Made by a program: the position numbers and the translations under genes. This document shows positions 1 to 9,092 of a DNA stretch of 40,640 nucleotides, in pieces. Where the stretch lies: NCBI GenBank assembly GCA_022360775.1, contig JAKSCD010000129.1, positions 1-40,640 of the forward strand, written 5' to 3'. A model generated the notes under the pieces. It was not told the origin of the DNA and made no database searches. It worked only from the letters and a program-made list of their open reading frames with translations. The stretch is from Sneathiellales bacterium. Its GTDB lineage: Bacteria; Pseudomonadota; Alphaproteobacteria; Sneathiellales; Sneathiellaceae. Numbering within the stretch: position 1 is the stretch's first letter; every line of letters starts with the position of its first letter.

Positions 1-612
1 ACTGTCGGCTCATCCAACAATATTGAAGTGGGCTTGCGCGCAAAGCAGCGGTTTCCGGCTGCCAATATCTTCAATTATGACGGCAACCAGACTTATAACT
101 TTACCGTAGGCGAATCTTCTCCAGGCTCCGGACGTCCGCTCTGGAATTTTGAATGGTCCGTCAATGTGGATCTTTCCGGTACTTCCGGAAACAACCTGAA
201 TGATTTCGCCTATAATCTGAAACTGGATGGTGATCCGTCTGTCGGTACCTCTTTCACCAGTTTTGATCCGATCAATGTTTTTGTTGCCGATCATGCGCTT
301 GGCGATAACAACACCGGTAATGGTGAAGGGGCAACCTATAAAAATGATCCTCTTGGCTATCACTTTGCGCTCGGAACCGAGAATGTCGCGCAGAATTCCT
401 GGGCAATGCACTGGTTTGTTGCCGGCTTTGATCCCAATGTACCTGGCACGTATCGTCTCGAGTTCGAGGTTCTGTCGCTCAATCAGGAATTGCTGGCGTC
501 AACCGGCATTGATGTCGTTGTCAGTGCCATTCCGTTGCCTGCAGCCCTTCCGCTTTATGGTGCGGGTATTGCCATTCTCGGCTTCCTCGGCTGGCGCCGG
601 AAACGGGCGTAA
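1..612 (+). CDS. VPLPA/PEP-CTERM-type sorting-signal protein, 5' partial
   Basis: Open frame runs to the window edge; C-terminus IPLPAALPLYGAGIAILGFLGWRRKRA = PLPA motif + TM helix + Arg/Lys-rich tail. Confidence 0.8.
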   Translation, partial: TVGSSNNIEVGLRAKQRFPAANIFNYDGNQTYNFTVGESSPGSGRPLWNFEWSVNVDLSGTSGNNLNDFAYNLKLDGDPSVGTSFTSFDPINVFVADHALGDNNTGNGEGATYKNDPLGYHFALGTENVAQNSWAMHWFVAGFDPNVPGTYRLEFEVLSLNQELLASTGIDVVVSAIPLPAALPLYGAGIAILGFLGWRRKRA

Positions 613-630
613 AAATAACTCTTTTGGATT

Positions 631-655
631 AAGCGGCCTTCGGGCCGCTTTTTCT
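631..655 (+). terminator. Rho-independent terminator
   Basis: AAGCGGCC-TTCG-GGCCGCTT followed by T-rich stretch, just after the stop at 612. Confidence 0.85.
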
Positions 656-722
656 TTGAATTGCGCTTATTTCTTTCGTCCAGTAGACTGGCTTTTGGAC
701 ATATTCTTGCAGGATCTCCCTG

Positions 723-1271
723 ATGACACGGAAAATTCTCCTCCTCTCTCTGACCGCCCTGGCCGCCCTTTCCAGCCCCTCGCTTTTTGCGGAGGAGGCA
801 ACTTTTGAGACGGCGTTTACAAGTAAAGGTGCTATTCCTGTCCCCTCTTCAGGAAAGGAATATCCATCCTATTTTCTGACACCTGCTCAACTGGAAAAAT
901 GCCTGGGCGATGAAGAGCAAATGGCCTCCATCCAGTCCTATTTAAAAAAACGCGATGCTCTTTTCGTCCAGCTACGGAAAAAAATAGACAATCTGAATTC
1001 AGACATTGCGGCTGTTGAAACCTATTTTAAGGAAAACCCCAACACCAAAATTGACGACAAGGAAAATTTTGAAAAACGCAACAGGATGGTTCGCAAAAAT
1101 AACGCCCTTGTCGAGGATTATAACAAAACACTGGAAGAGTATGACAAGGTACAGGCTGCCTATAACAGCGATGTTGAGGAATTCAATTCTCTCTCCCGGT
1201 CCTTCGAACAGAACTGCCGCGGCAAGCGCTATTATAGTGACGATCTGAAAGCTCTGCGTGCCGATCAATAA
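723..1271 (+). CDS. Hypothetical exported coiled-coil protein
   Basis: 182 aa; signal peptide MTRKILLLSLTALAALSSPSLFA then charged heptad-like helix; two Cys. Confidence 0.75.
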   Translation: MTRKILLLSLTALAALSSPSLFAEEATFETAFTSKGAIPVPSSGKEYPSYFLTPAQLEKCLGDEEQMASIQSYLKKRDALFVQLRKKIDNLNSDIAAVETYFKENPNTKIDDKENFEKRNRMVRKNNALVEDYNKTLEEYDKVQAAYNSDVEEFNSLSRSFEQNCRGKRYYSDDLKALRADQ

Positions 1272-1435
1272 CTTGTTTCGGATCAGGAACAAGATTACAT
1301 CTGCATTTTAATCCGTCGGTTTTCTCTTCTGATCCTCCTATGCGTCTTGAACTTTTCGGCCAGCGTTTTCGTTTAGTTGATACATCTCGAATTCACCATC
1401 AGTCAATTCATGTAATTTGACTTAAATTCACAGGA

Positions 1436-1498
1436 ATTTCGGCTAAAATTTTAGTTATTACTTTTGTTATTACATATAGTTAATTTATTGATTTTTAT
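1436..1498 (+). repeat. Noncoding AT-rich repeat, copy 1
   Basis: atttcggctaaaattttagttattacttttgttattacatatagttaatttattgatttttat; 58/63 identical, ungapped, to 4453-4515. Confidence 0.85.
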
Positions 1499-1660
1499 CG
1501 TTAATTTATAATTCTATAAATTATGCCCAGATCACAATCCGGCTTTCAAATCAACATCTGTCATAGTCTCTCAAAAGAGAGATATCCAGGCGAATTTCGG
1601 TATGCATCCGCACAGCCTTTTCTTCACCGCCCCCTTGCCTTGACGAATAAGGTTATTGAT

Positions 1661-1680
1661 TGTTATGTTATAACATAACA
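1661..1680. promoter_or_regulatory. Putative Zur box upstream of COG0523 GTPase
   Basis: Perfect 20-bp palindrome TGTTATGTTATAACATAACA, resembling the proteobacterial Zur consensus (GAAATGTTATAWTATAACATTTC). Confidence 0.8.
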
Positions 1681-1721
1681 TTTAATTCTACTCGTCTTGC
1701 CGATACAAGGCCGCAATCAAG

Positions 1722-2948
1722 GTGAACGCTATGCAACAGCAAAAACTGCCCGTCACCGTTTTGTCCGGGTTTCTCGGTGCCGGAAAAACCACACTCCTCA
1801 ATCATGTCCTCAATAACAGGGAAGATCTCCGTGTCGCCGTGATTGTCAATGATATGAGTGAAGTGAATATCGATGCGGATCTGGTGAAAGACGGCGGTGC
1901 CGATCTCTCCAGAACCGATGAAAAGCTCGTTGAAATGACCAACGGATGTATCTGCTGCACATTGCGCGATGATCTGCTGCAGGAAGTACGCCGTCTGTCA
2001 GAGGAAGGCCGGTTCGATTATCTGGTTATTGAATCCACCGGCATCTCCGAACCTCTCCCCGTTGCGGCGACTTTTGACTTTCGTGATGAAGACGGGATGA
2101 GCCTCAATGACGTAGCCCGGCTTGATACCATGGTCACAGTTGTGGATAGCGTTAATCTTCTCCAGGACTATAGCTCTACCGATCTTTTGAAAGACCGGGG
2201 GGAATCTCTTGGTGAAGAAGATGACAGGACCCTTGTTGACCTGCTCGTCGATCAGATTGAATTTGCAGATGTAGTGCTGCTGAATAAGACCGATCTGGCC
2301 TCGCCTGAAAATCTGGATACCGCCCGCAAGGTTATCCGCTCCCTTAACCCGGATGCCAAACTTATCGAAACCCGGATGGCCAAAGTGGATTTGCGCGAAA
2401 TCCTTGATACAGGATTGTTTGATTTTGAAACGGCGCAGGATCATCCTCTCTGGGCGAAAGAGCTTTACGGTTTCGCTGACCATGTTCCTGAAACCGAGGA
2501 ATATGGCATATCAAGCTTCGTCTACCGGGCCCGTCGCCCTTTTGACCCGGCTGCCCTGCATGCTTTCATAGGCTCCACCTGGCCAGGCGTCATTCGCGCC
2601 AAAGGGCATTTCTGGCTGGCCACCCGGCCAGACTGGGTTGGCGAACTGAGCCAGGCAGGAAGTCTCGTTCGGACAACAGCAATGGGCTTCTGGTGGTCAG
2701 CAATTCCAAAACAGCACTGGCCTGACCATCCCGAATGGCGACAGACAATCGATGCGAACTGGAGTGATATTTACGGGGACCGGCGTCAGGAAATTGTGTT
2801 TATCGGCTCCAACATGGATGAGCCGGCCCTTCGCGCGAAACTGGATGCCTGTCTGGTTGCTGAAACGGGCACGGACGAGATGACGCCGGATCTCTGGAAA
2901 ACACTTCCTGATCCCTTTCCGGTATGGAAACGCGCAAACGAGCATTAG
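1722..2948 (+). CDS. COG0523 family GTP-binding metallochaperone (zinc-type, CobW/YciC/ZagA-like)
   Basis: P-loop [13 protein letters not shown], CxCC motif [16 protein letters not shown]; start GTG 1722 or ATG 1731. Confidence 0.92.
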   Translation: MNAMQQQKLPVTVLSGFLGAGKTTLLNHVLNNREDLRVAVIVNDMSEVNIDADLVKDGGADLSRTDEKLVEMTNGCICCTLRDDLLQEVRRLSEEGRFDYLVIESTGISEPLPVAATFDFRDEDGMSLNDVARLDTMVTVVDSVNLLQDYSSTDLLKDRGESLGEEDDRTLVDLLVDQIEFADVVLLNKTDLASPENLDTARKVIRSLNPDAKLIETRMAKVDLREILDTGLFDFETAQDHPLWAKELYGFADHVPETEEYGISSFVYRARRPFDPAALHAFIGSTWPGVIRAKGHFWLATRPDWVGELSQAGSLVRTTAMGFWWSAIPKQHWPDHPEWRQTIDANWSDIYGDRRQEIVFIGSNMDEPALRAKLDACLVAETGTDEMTPDLWKTLPDPFPVWKRANEH

Positions 2949-3004
2949 GTTGCCCGAGGTCTGAGGGGGGAGGGACTTCCCTCCCCTTTTGGATCAACTC
3001 CGCA

Positions 3005-3427
3005 TCAGTCTGCCTGATAAGGCAGGGATGAATGATGAAGGACAATGCGCAAATTGCCTTCTTCGTCCTTTTTATAGCCCCAGCTTTTATCAACCTTTGT
3101 CGCTTCGCCGTCCTTGTTGATGAAAGTCACATGACCCATCCAGAGGGCAACATCTCCTTCAATAAAGGACGCAGATGGCTCTGCGACAACCTTGCGCCAG
3201 CCTTTGATTCCGAAGCCTGTATCATCAGGGTAATCAGGATTATGACCCACAAAATAGGAAAGCGCGCCTTCTCGTGTCGGTCGGAAGGTTTTCTCGCCCC
3301 CCGAAAGGGTCGGCTTGAACAGCACAGGCCCAAGAGAATAGCCATAGGCTGTATCCAGCGCACCATTGGCAACCCGGGTTGCGCCTTCAATTCCCTCGCT
3401 TTCATAGGCCTTAGAGATTGCGATCAA
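3005..3427 (-). CDS. SnoaL-like/NTF2-fold hypothetical protein (true N-terminus probably extends to 3481)
   Basis: Reading frame ...ALDTAYGYSLGPVLFKPTLSGGEKTFRPTREGALSYFVG...WGYKKDEEGNLRIVLHHSSLPY; downstream of folE on the same strand. Confidence 0.75.
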   Translation of the reverse strand: MIAISKAYESEGIEGATRVANGALDTAYGYSLGPVLFKPTLSGGEKTFRPTREGALSYFVGHNPDYPDDTGFGIKGWRKVVAEPSASFIEGDVALWMGHVTFINKDGEATKVDKSWGYKKDEEGNLRIVLHHSSLPYQAD

Positions 3428-3540
3428 TGCTTCAGACCAGATATCCCGGGCTTCGGCAAGTTCCTGTTCCGTGATTGAAATGGGACTTCTCCTTTAGCAA
3501 AATGAACTGGCCTTCAGATAAGACATCTATACCGGCATGT

Positions 3541-4161
3541 CTAGGCTATTAGGCTCATTAATTCTGCACGTGTCTGTGGATTTTCCCGGAACTGGCCGAG
3601 CAGCCGGCTTGTGACAGTGCTGCTCTCCTGTTTACGAACGCCTCTTGTTGTCATGCATTGATGAGCGGCATCGACAATCACGGCAACCCCTTTTGGCTTG
3701 AGAACCCTCTGGATCGTATCGGCGATTTGCGCGGTCATGGTTTCCTGTGTCTGGAGCCGTTTTCCGTAAACATCCACAAGACGGGCAAGCTTGCTGATCC
3801 CGACGACACGCTTGTCAGGCAGATAGGCCACGTGGGCCTTGCCCAGAATGGGCACAATATGATGCTCGCAATGGGATTCCAGGCGGATATTCTTCACCAG
3901 GACAATCTCGTCATATCCTTCAACCTCTTCAAAGGTGCGGCTGAGGACATCATCCGGATTTATTGTATAGCCCTCAAAAAATTCCTTATATGCCTCGATG
4001 ACCCGTTTTGGGGTATCCACAAGCCCTTCGCGATTTGGATTATCCCCTGCCCAGGCGATCAGCGTTTGCACTGCTTTAAGCGCCTCTTCCCGGCTCGGAA
4101 CAGGATAGGCTTGCTGGTCATCATTTTGTCTTTCTTGCATCGACATAATTTCATACTTCAT
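3541..4161 (-). CDS. folE: GTP cyclohydrolase I (type IA, Zn-dependent)
   Basis: 206 aa; Zn-ligand motifs ESHCEHHIVPI and DAAHQCMTTRGVRK. Confidence 0.95.
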   Translation of the reverse strand: MKYEIMSMQERQNDDQQAYPVPSREEALKAVQTLIAWAGDNPNREGLVDTPKRVIEAYKEFFEGYTINPDDVLSRTFEEVEGYDEIVLVKNIRLESHCEHHIVPILGKAHVAYLPDKRVVGISKLARLVDVYGKRLQTQETMTAQIADTIQRVLKPKGVAVIVDAAHQCMTTRGVRKQESSTVTSRLLGQFRENPQTRAELMSLIA

Positions 4162-4175
4162 TCTGGTTATATATT

Positions 4176-4193
4176 GTTATGTTATAACATAAC
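4176..4193. promoter_or_regulatory. Putative Zur box upstream of folE
   Basis: Perfect palindrome GTTATGTTATAACATAAC, same core as 1661-1680, 15 bp upstream of the folE ATG. Confidence 0.8.
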
Positions 4194-4452
4194 TATTCAA
4201 ATGAAGCGCTTCAAGTCAACGGACAAAATACCTTTTGAGCTGATGAGAGACTTGGGAAAAACGAGACAAAATGCGGGTTTGAATTTAAAATGTTTCTTAC
4301 CCGTAACGAAATTTAGTCAGGCCTGTTTCCGGGCCTCACTTGAGGCATCAAGCCTGCGCGCGGTGCTCTTCTTTTTCTTTTAAAAATCTTCCCTTTCTTT
4401 CACTTTTCGCCGGCGCCTCCGCACCCTTTGTATTTTGCTCAAATTAACGCTG

Positions 4453-4515
4453 ATTTCGGCTAAATTTTTAGTTATTACTTTCGTTATTACTTATAGTTAA
4501 TATTTTGATTTTTAT
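4453..4515 (+). repeat. Noncoding AT-rich repeat, copy 2
   Basis: atttcggctaaatttttagttattactttcgttattacttatagttaatattttgatttttat; direct-orientation copy of 1436-1498. Confidence 0.85.
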
Positions 4516-4556
4516 GATAAATCTATATAATTTTCTTTTCTCCAAAGGCTATCAAA

Positions 4557-4590
4557 GAAAGCCGCTGGAAACAGGCTTTCCGCGGCTTTC
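4557..4590 (-). terminator. Putative terminator of the cupin gene
   Basis: Inverted repeat GAAAGCCGC...GCGGCTTTC with T-rich tail on the minus strand. Confidence 0.5.
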
Positions 4591-4620
4591 AAAAACGTTT
4601 TCCAAAGATTGAAAAGTTCT

Positions 4621-4986
4621 CTAGATCCGTTCCATTTCGTCGATACTGATTGTAATATCACTTTCAACAGATCCTGTATGGGTGGTTTCTGCGTTGGTGA
4701 TATTAATCAGATAAACATCCTCTTCTGCAACCGGGCAATGTTCAACGCCGCGCGGAACAACAAAAAGCTCTCCTTCCCTGACCGTCACCTCCTGATCGCG
4801 GAATTTGACTTTCAGTTTGCCTTTTACAACGATAAAAAGCTCATCCTCGTCATCATGTTTGTGCCAGACAAATTCGCCGTTCAGCTTCGCCAGGCGAATA
4901 TGCTGTCCGTTGGATTCTGCAACAATATAGGGGTGCCAATAATCGGAAAATTTTCCGAACTTCTCTAACAGATTAACTGCTTCCAT
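4621..4986 (-). CDS. Cupin domain protein
   Basis: 121 aa; WHKHDDEDELFIVVKGKLKV ... EGELFVVPRGVEHCPVA cupin motifs. Confidence 0.85.
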   Translation of the reverse strand: MEAVNLLEKFGKFSDYWHPYIVAESNGQHIRLAKLNGEFVWHKHDDEDELFIVVKGKLKVKFRDQEVTVREGELFVVPRGVEHCPVAEEDVYLINITNAETTHTGSVESDITISIDEMERI

Positions 4987-5096
4987 ATTTCCAGCTCCTT
5001 GACCTTGAAATTCGTGGGTCTTGCTGAACTCTAGGAAATATCATAATATTAATAAAACTAAATATTTTAATGCCAGTCATTATTTTTTCTAATAAT

Positions 5097-5960
5097 ATGA
5101 AAACCATCAATACCCAGCTTTTAAAAACCTTCCGCGCGGTGGCTACTACCGGCAGCATGACCCAGGCTGCTGCATTGCTTAATCTGTCACAAGGGGCGAT
5201 CAGCCAGCAGATCCGGAAGCTGGAGGATCTATTCGGCTGCAGGCTTCTGATCCGTCAGAAGGCGGGTCTCGCCCTGACCATCGAAGGTGAAAAGCTCCTG
5301 GGAAAGGCACAGAAATTCCTGAACCTCAATGAAGAGATCTGGCGGGATATGACGGATCAGAATTTCAAGGGACGGATCAATCTGGGGGTGCCGCTGGATC
5401 TTGTGGCGACCGCCCTGCCCAATGCCTTGCGCCTGTTTGCGGATCATCATCCGGATGTGGATGTCAATCTGGTCTGCGCCCCGACACTGGAGCTGAAACA
5501 GTTACTACAGGGCGGAGATATAGATTTATCCCTGCTCGAGGAGCATGAAAATTCCCTGACCGGTGAGGCCCTTTTCCGGGATCAGCTGGTCTGGATGGGT
5601 GCAAAAGGCGGACTTGCCAAAAGGAAAACCCCGCTCCCTCTTTCCATTGCCAGCAATGAATGTGTTTTCAGATTACCGACCACTACCGCTCTTGATCAGG
5701 CGGGCAAACGCTGGAAAAGGCTCTATGAAAGCAACAATATCGATGCAGTGCAGGCCATAATCCGCATGGATCTTGCGGTCGGGGTCTTCCTCAAATCCCT
5801 GGTGCCCTCAACCCTGGAGATTATTCCCTTTGGCGAGGATTTCCCGCGCCTTCCCGAATTTCACATCACCCTCGCCATAGGCCAGACGGAAAGCCGGGAT
5901 CTTGCACAAATCCTTGCGGGCTTTATTTCCCGGCATTTTCACTATAAAGCAGCGGCATAG
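5097..5960 (+). CDS. LysR family transcriptional regulator
   Basis: N-terminal HTH LLKTFRAVATTGSMTQAAALLNLSQGAISQQIRKLE; ATG 5097 preferred over 5070. Confidence 0.9.
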   Translation: MKTINTQLLKTFRAVATTGSMTQAAALLNLSQGAISQQIRKLEDLFGCRLLIRQKAGLALTIEGEKLLGKAQKFLNLNEEIWRDMTDQNFKGRINLGVPLDLVATALPNALRLFADHHPDVDVNLVCAPTLELKQLLQGGDIDLSLLEEHENSLTGEALFRDQLVWMGAKGGLAKRKTPLPLSIASNECVFRLPTTTALDQAGKRWKRLYESNNIDAVQAIIRMDLAVGVFLKSLVPSTLEIIPFGEDFPRLPEFHITLAIGQTESRDLAQILAGFISRHFHYKAAA

Positions 5961-5975
5961 ATCAAAAGGCGCATT

Positions 5976-6608
5976 TTACATAAAAAACTGGCGGATTTTT
6001 TCTGTAAGTTCAGCGCCGGCACCTTCCGGCGTTCCTGCATTAAAAGGCGGGTGGGGATCATATTCAACAGCAAGCTGGATCCCCTTGGCAGTTTCTTCAT
6101 CCGCAAGCTCTGCCGCCAGAAGAAGCCCAAAATCGATGCCTGCTGTTACCCCGCCCCCGGTGATACGGTTTCGGTCAATCACCACCCGCTCCTTCACTGG
6201 CTCTGCCCCGAACTTTTCAAGCAGGTCCCGGCAAACCCAGTGTGCACCTGCCCTGTATCCTTTCAGCAGGCCCGCCGCGCCCAGCAGAAGCGAGCCACTA
6301 CAGACAGAAGTGACATATCTGGCCTGCTCTCCCTGCTTTTTCACAAAGTCCAGAACTTCCGGGTCCTTCATCACCGCCCGCTGGCCGAGGCCACCTGGAA
6401 TACAAATCACATCAAGCGGCGGACAACTGGCAAAGGTATCTGTTGGCGCAATGGAAAAGCCCGCATCCGTCGGGACAAGATCGAGGTTTTTCCAGACCAT
6501 ATGAATATGGGCACCGGGAAGCATGGCGAGTATTTGCACAGGTCCCGTTGCATCCAGTTGGGTGACATCCGGGAAAATCAGAAATCCGATATGAAGAGAA
6601 TGTGTCAT
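5976..6608 (-). CDS. DJ-1/PfpI family protein (isonitrile hydratase-like)
   Basis: Nucleophile elbow VTSVCSGSLLLGAAGLL, CIPGG; start ATG 6608 preceded by AAGGAGG. Confidence 0.85.
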   Translation of the reverse strand: MTHSLHIGFLIFPDVTQLDATGPVQILAMLPGAHIHMVWKNLDLVPTDAGFSIAPTDTFASCPPLDVICIPGGLGQRAVMKDPEVLDFVKKQGEQARYVTSVCSGSLLLGAAGLLKGYRAGAHWVCRDLLEKFGAEPVKERVVIDRNRITGGGVTAGIDFGLLLAAELADEETAKGIQLAVEYDPHPPFNAGTPEGAGAELTEKIRQFFM

Positions 6609-6687
6609 GTAAGCCTCCTTTAATGTCTGCAAGCATGCGCTTCTTTTTATTTGGCGAAAATGACAATAATCGCCTATTTTAGGCCAT

Positions 6688-7653
6688 ATGAAGTCACGCA
6701 GAATAATCTTTGCCGTTTATGAAGGGGCCGAATTGCTGGATTTCTCCGGCCCGGCCAGTGTTTTCACGGCAGCAAACCGGCTGACGAATCAACCGCTTTA
6801 CAAGATCCTTTATGCCTCCCCCTCCGGTGAAAGGATCCGCACTTCATGCGGCGTTACCCTCGAAACCACGGATTTGACGGCCTTGGAATTCGGACGTCGG
6901 GATACGGTGCTGGTTGTCGGGGCATATGGTTCTGAAATTGTCCCGGCCATGTCCGATACCGGCCTTATCAGGGCGATGCAAAAAGCGGCTATTCACGCGG
7001 AAAGATATGGCTCCATTTGCTCCGGAACCTTTGTGCTGGCGGAGGCGGGCCTTCTTAAGGATAAGGAGGTTACAACCCACTGGGCCGGTGTAAAATCCCT
7101 TAAGCGCCGCGCCAGGGATGCACGGATCGATGAAAATGCCCTTTATGTCAGAGCGGGACGCCTCTGGACCTCCGCAGGCGTTACAACAGGGATCGATATG
7201 GCGCTTTGCATGCTGGCAGCGGATCAGGGTGAAAGCCTTATGTCCTCTGTCGCAAAACAGCTTGTCATCTATGCCCACCGTCCGGGCTGGCAATCCCAGT
7301 TCAGCGATCTGCTGACCCAGCAAAGCAAGGCCGGCACTCTCTTTAAGGACCTGATTGAGTTTTTGGGAGCAACCACCAACCGGCGGGTTCCGGTAGAGGA
7401 AATGGCGGATCGGACCGGCATGTCGGAACGGTCTTTTCAGCGAAAATTCACGAAAATCTTCGATCTCTCACCCGGACGTTTTCACGAGCAACTCAGGCTC
7501 TTTGCCGCCAAAGATCTGCTTGAAGCAAATTCTTCTGTCGAAAATGCGGCATGTCAGGCCGGCTTCCAGTCCCTTTCCGCCTTTCGAAAAGCCTTCCAGA
7601 TGAAATTCGGTGTCACCCCCAGCGCCCATCGCCTGCACCACCGCCGCCGCTGA
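6688..7653 (+). CDS. GlxA-type AraC family regulator (DJ-1-like domain + AraC HTH)
   Basis: N-terminal amidotransferase-like domain with GSICSGTFVLAEAGLL; C-terminal MADRTGMSERSFQRKFTKIFDLSPGRF HTH. Confidence 0.9.
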   Translation: MKSRRIIFAVYEGAELLDFSGPASVFTAANRLTNQPLYKILYASPSGERIRTSCGVTLETTDLTALEFGRRDTVLVVGAYGSEIVPAMSDTGLIRAMQKAAIHAERYGSICSGTFVLAEAGLLKDKEVTTHWAGVKSLKRRARDARIDENALYVRAGRLWTSAGVTTGIDMALCMLAADQGESLMSSVAKQLVIYAHRPGWQSQFSDLLTQQSKAGTLFKDLIEFLGATTNRRVPVEEMADRTGMSERSFQRKFTKIFDLSPGRFHEQLRLFAAKDLLEANSSVENAACQAGFQSLSAFRKAFQMKFGVTPSAHRLHHRRR

Positions 7654-7689
7654 AGAAAACATCCCCCCCTTTCAGGCGAGTGCGAGATT

Positions 7690-8322
7690 CTAGTCCGGCA
7701 ATTTGCGAACCTGGCGCTTTACGTCAGAAAAAGCAGGTTGCGAAGCGAGATCTTTTGCCCGTGCCACACTGGTTTTGAGAAGCTCCTCCGCTGGCAGGAT
7801 TTCGTCAATAACCTCGGCAGCCTGCAAATCCGCGCTTCCTACCACTTCACTTGTCAATGTCCAGCGGCGTAAAAGAGGGCCCGGCAGTTCCTTGGAAATG
7901 ACTGCCAGGGCCCCTTCCGGGAAGGGAACACCAGCGCGCGCCTCGGTAAGACCGAATTTATGCGGCCCCTCGGCGCAAAGACGATAATCAGCACAAAGCG
8001 CGAGGACCAGCCCACCCCCCAGCGCATGACCATTTACAGCAGCAACAACAGGCTGCGGATATTGAACAATCGCCCGGGTCATGGCACTGATGGTGTCAAA
8101 CAGCTCTATTCGCTTTGAGTCTGAATAGCGCTCAAAGGCCTTGGTATCGACCCCTGCCGAAAAAGCACTCCCCCCTCCCGTGAAGACAAGGGGAAGATCG
8201 TTATCAGGTCGTTCGAAAAAGTCGCGCAGCGCGGAAACATCCTCAAGTGTGAGCGTGTTAAGCGCCGAAGTCTTCAAGGTCAGAAGAAGTACGCCATCCA
8301 GATACTGTGTTTCATATGTCAT
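7690..8322 (-). CDS. Enoyl-CoA hydratase/isomerase family protein
   Basis: 210 aa; GGGSAFSAGVDTKAF, AAVNGHALGGGLVLALCADYRL. Confidence 0.9.
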   Translation of the reverse strand: MTYETQYLDGVLLLTLKTSALNTLTLEDVSALRDFFERPDNDLPLVFTGGGSAFSAGVDTKAFERYSDSKRIELFDTISAMTRAIVQYPQPVVAAVNGHALGGGLVLALCADYRLCAEGPHKFGLTEARAGVPFPEGALAVISKELPGPLLRRWTLTSEVVGSADLQAAEVIDEILPAEELLKTSVARAKDLASQPAFSDVKRQVRKLPD

Positions 8323-8327
8323 GTCAT

Positions 8328-9092
8328 TTACCAGTTTTCTGCAAAGGGTCGCACAATTACATCAAAAGTCCAGGTGGATTTATGCTGATGCGCAAGATGA
8401 AAGACCTCACTGGCGATGGCATCGGGGTTTGAGAAAAACTCGGAACGGTCTTTTGTCCAGCCTTTCGGGGGCTCCAGCCAGTCAGGACGGCTTCCTTTCT
8501 CTCCAAGCCAGCTCACATCAATGGCCGCATCCACGGAAAGATAGCCTACATGAATGCCTTGCGGGCCCAAATCCCGCGCCATCGCTTCTGCAAGAACACG
8601 CTGGGCTGCTTTTGTCGGGGCAAATAAAGCATAGTTCGGCACCCCGCGGTAAGAGGCTGTGTTGCCGGTCGCTATGATCGCACCACTGCCCGCCTCGATC
8701 ATGTCAGGGGCAACAAGTTGGGAAAGACGCAATAATGCCGTCGTGTTCACCCGAAAATTGTCCTCTAATGCTTTTGTGTCACCCTTTTGAAAACGATCAA
8801 AACTATGGGAAACCGCATTATGGATCAGTATAGAGGGGGACCCGAGCCGGGACCCGATTTCCTCCATAAGCCGCTCAAGTCCCGAAAGATCGGCCACATC
8901 CCCGACAAAGGCATGTGCCGTCTCGATTTCCGCTTCCAAGGCCGACAGCCGATCCCTGGACCGGGCGATCATTGCAACATCATAACCACTTTCGGTGAAC
9001 CGCCGCACCAGGGCTGATCCGGTCGCATCGCCAACCCCGGTAACGACACAGACCGGACGGTCCGCTTTATTTCGAAGAAGAGAGGGGGTCAT
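8328..9092 (-). CDS. Short-chain dehydrogenase/reductase (SDR)
   Basis: VVTGVGDATGSALVRRF, NAVS, and a Y-A-L-F-A-P-T-K region (YxxxK-like, with one extra residue). Confidence 0.85.
   Translation of the reverse strand: MTPSLLRNKADRPVCVVTGVGDATGSALVRRFTESGYDVAMIARSRDRLSALEAEIETAHAFVGDVADLSGLERLMEEIGSRLGSPSILIHNAVSHSFDRFQKGDTKALEDNFRVNTTALLRLSQLVAPDMIEAGSGAIIATGNTASYRGVPNYALFAPTKAAQRVLAEAMARDLGPQGIHVGYLSVDAAIDVSWLGEKGSRPDWLEPPKGWTKDRSEFFSNPDAIASEVFHLAHQHKSTWTFDVIVRPFAENW

Noticed and set aside
3658-4383. 241-aa plus-strand ORF opposite folE
   Set aside because: Antisense to folE and reads through the Zur box; low-complexity C-terminus.
5902-6504. 200-aa plus-strand ORF across the LysR end and DJ-1 gene
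   Set aside because: Overlaps two well-supported genes; Ser/Pro/Arg-rich shadow-ORF composition.
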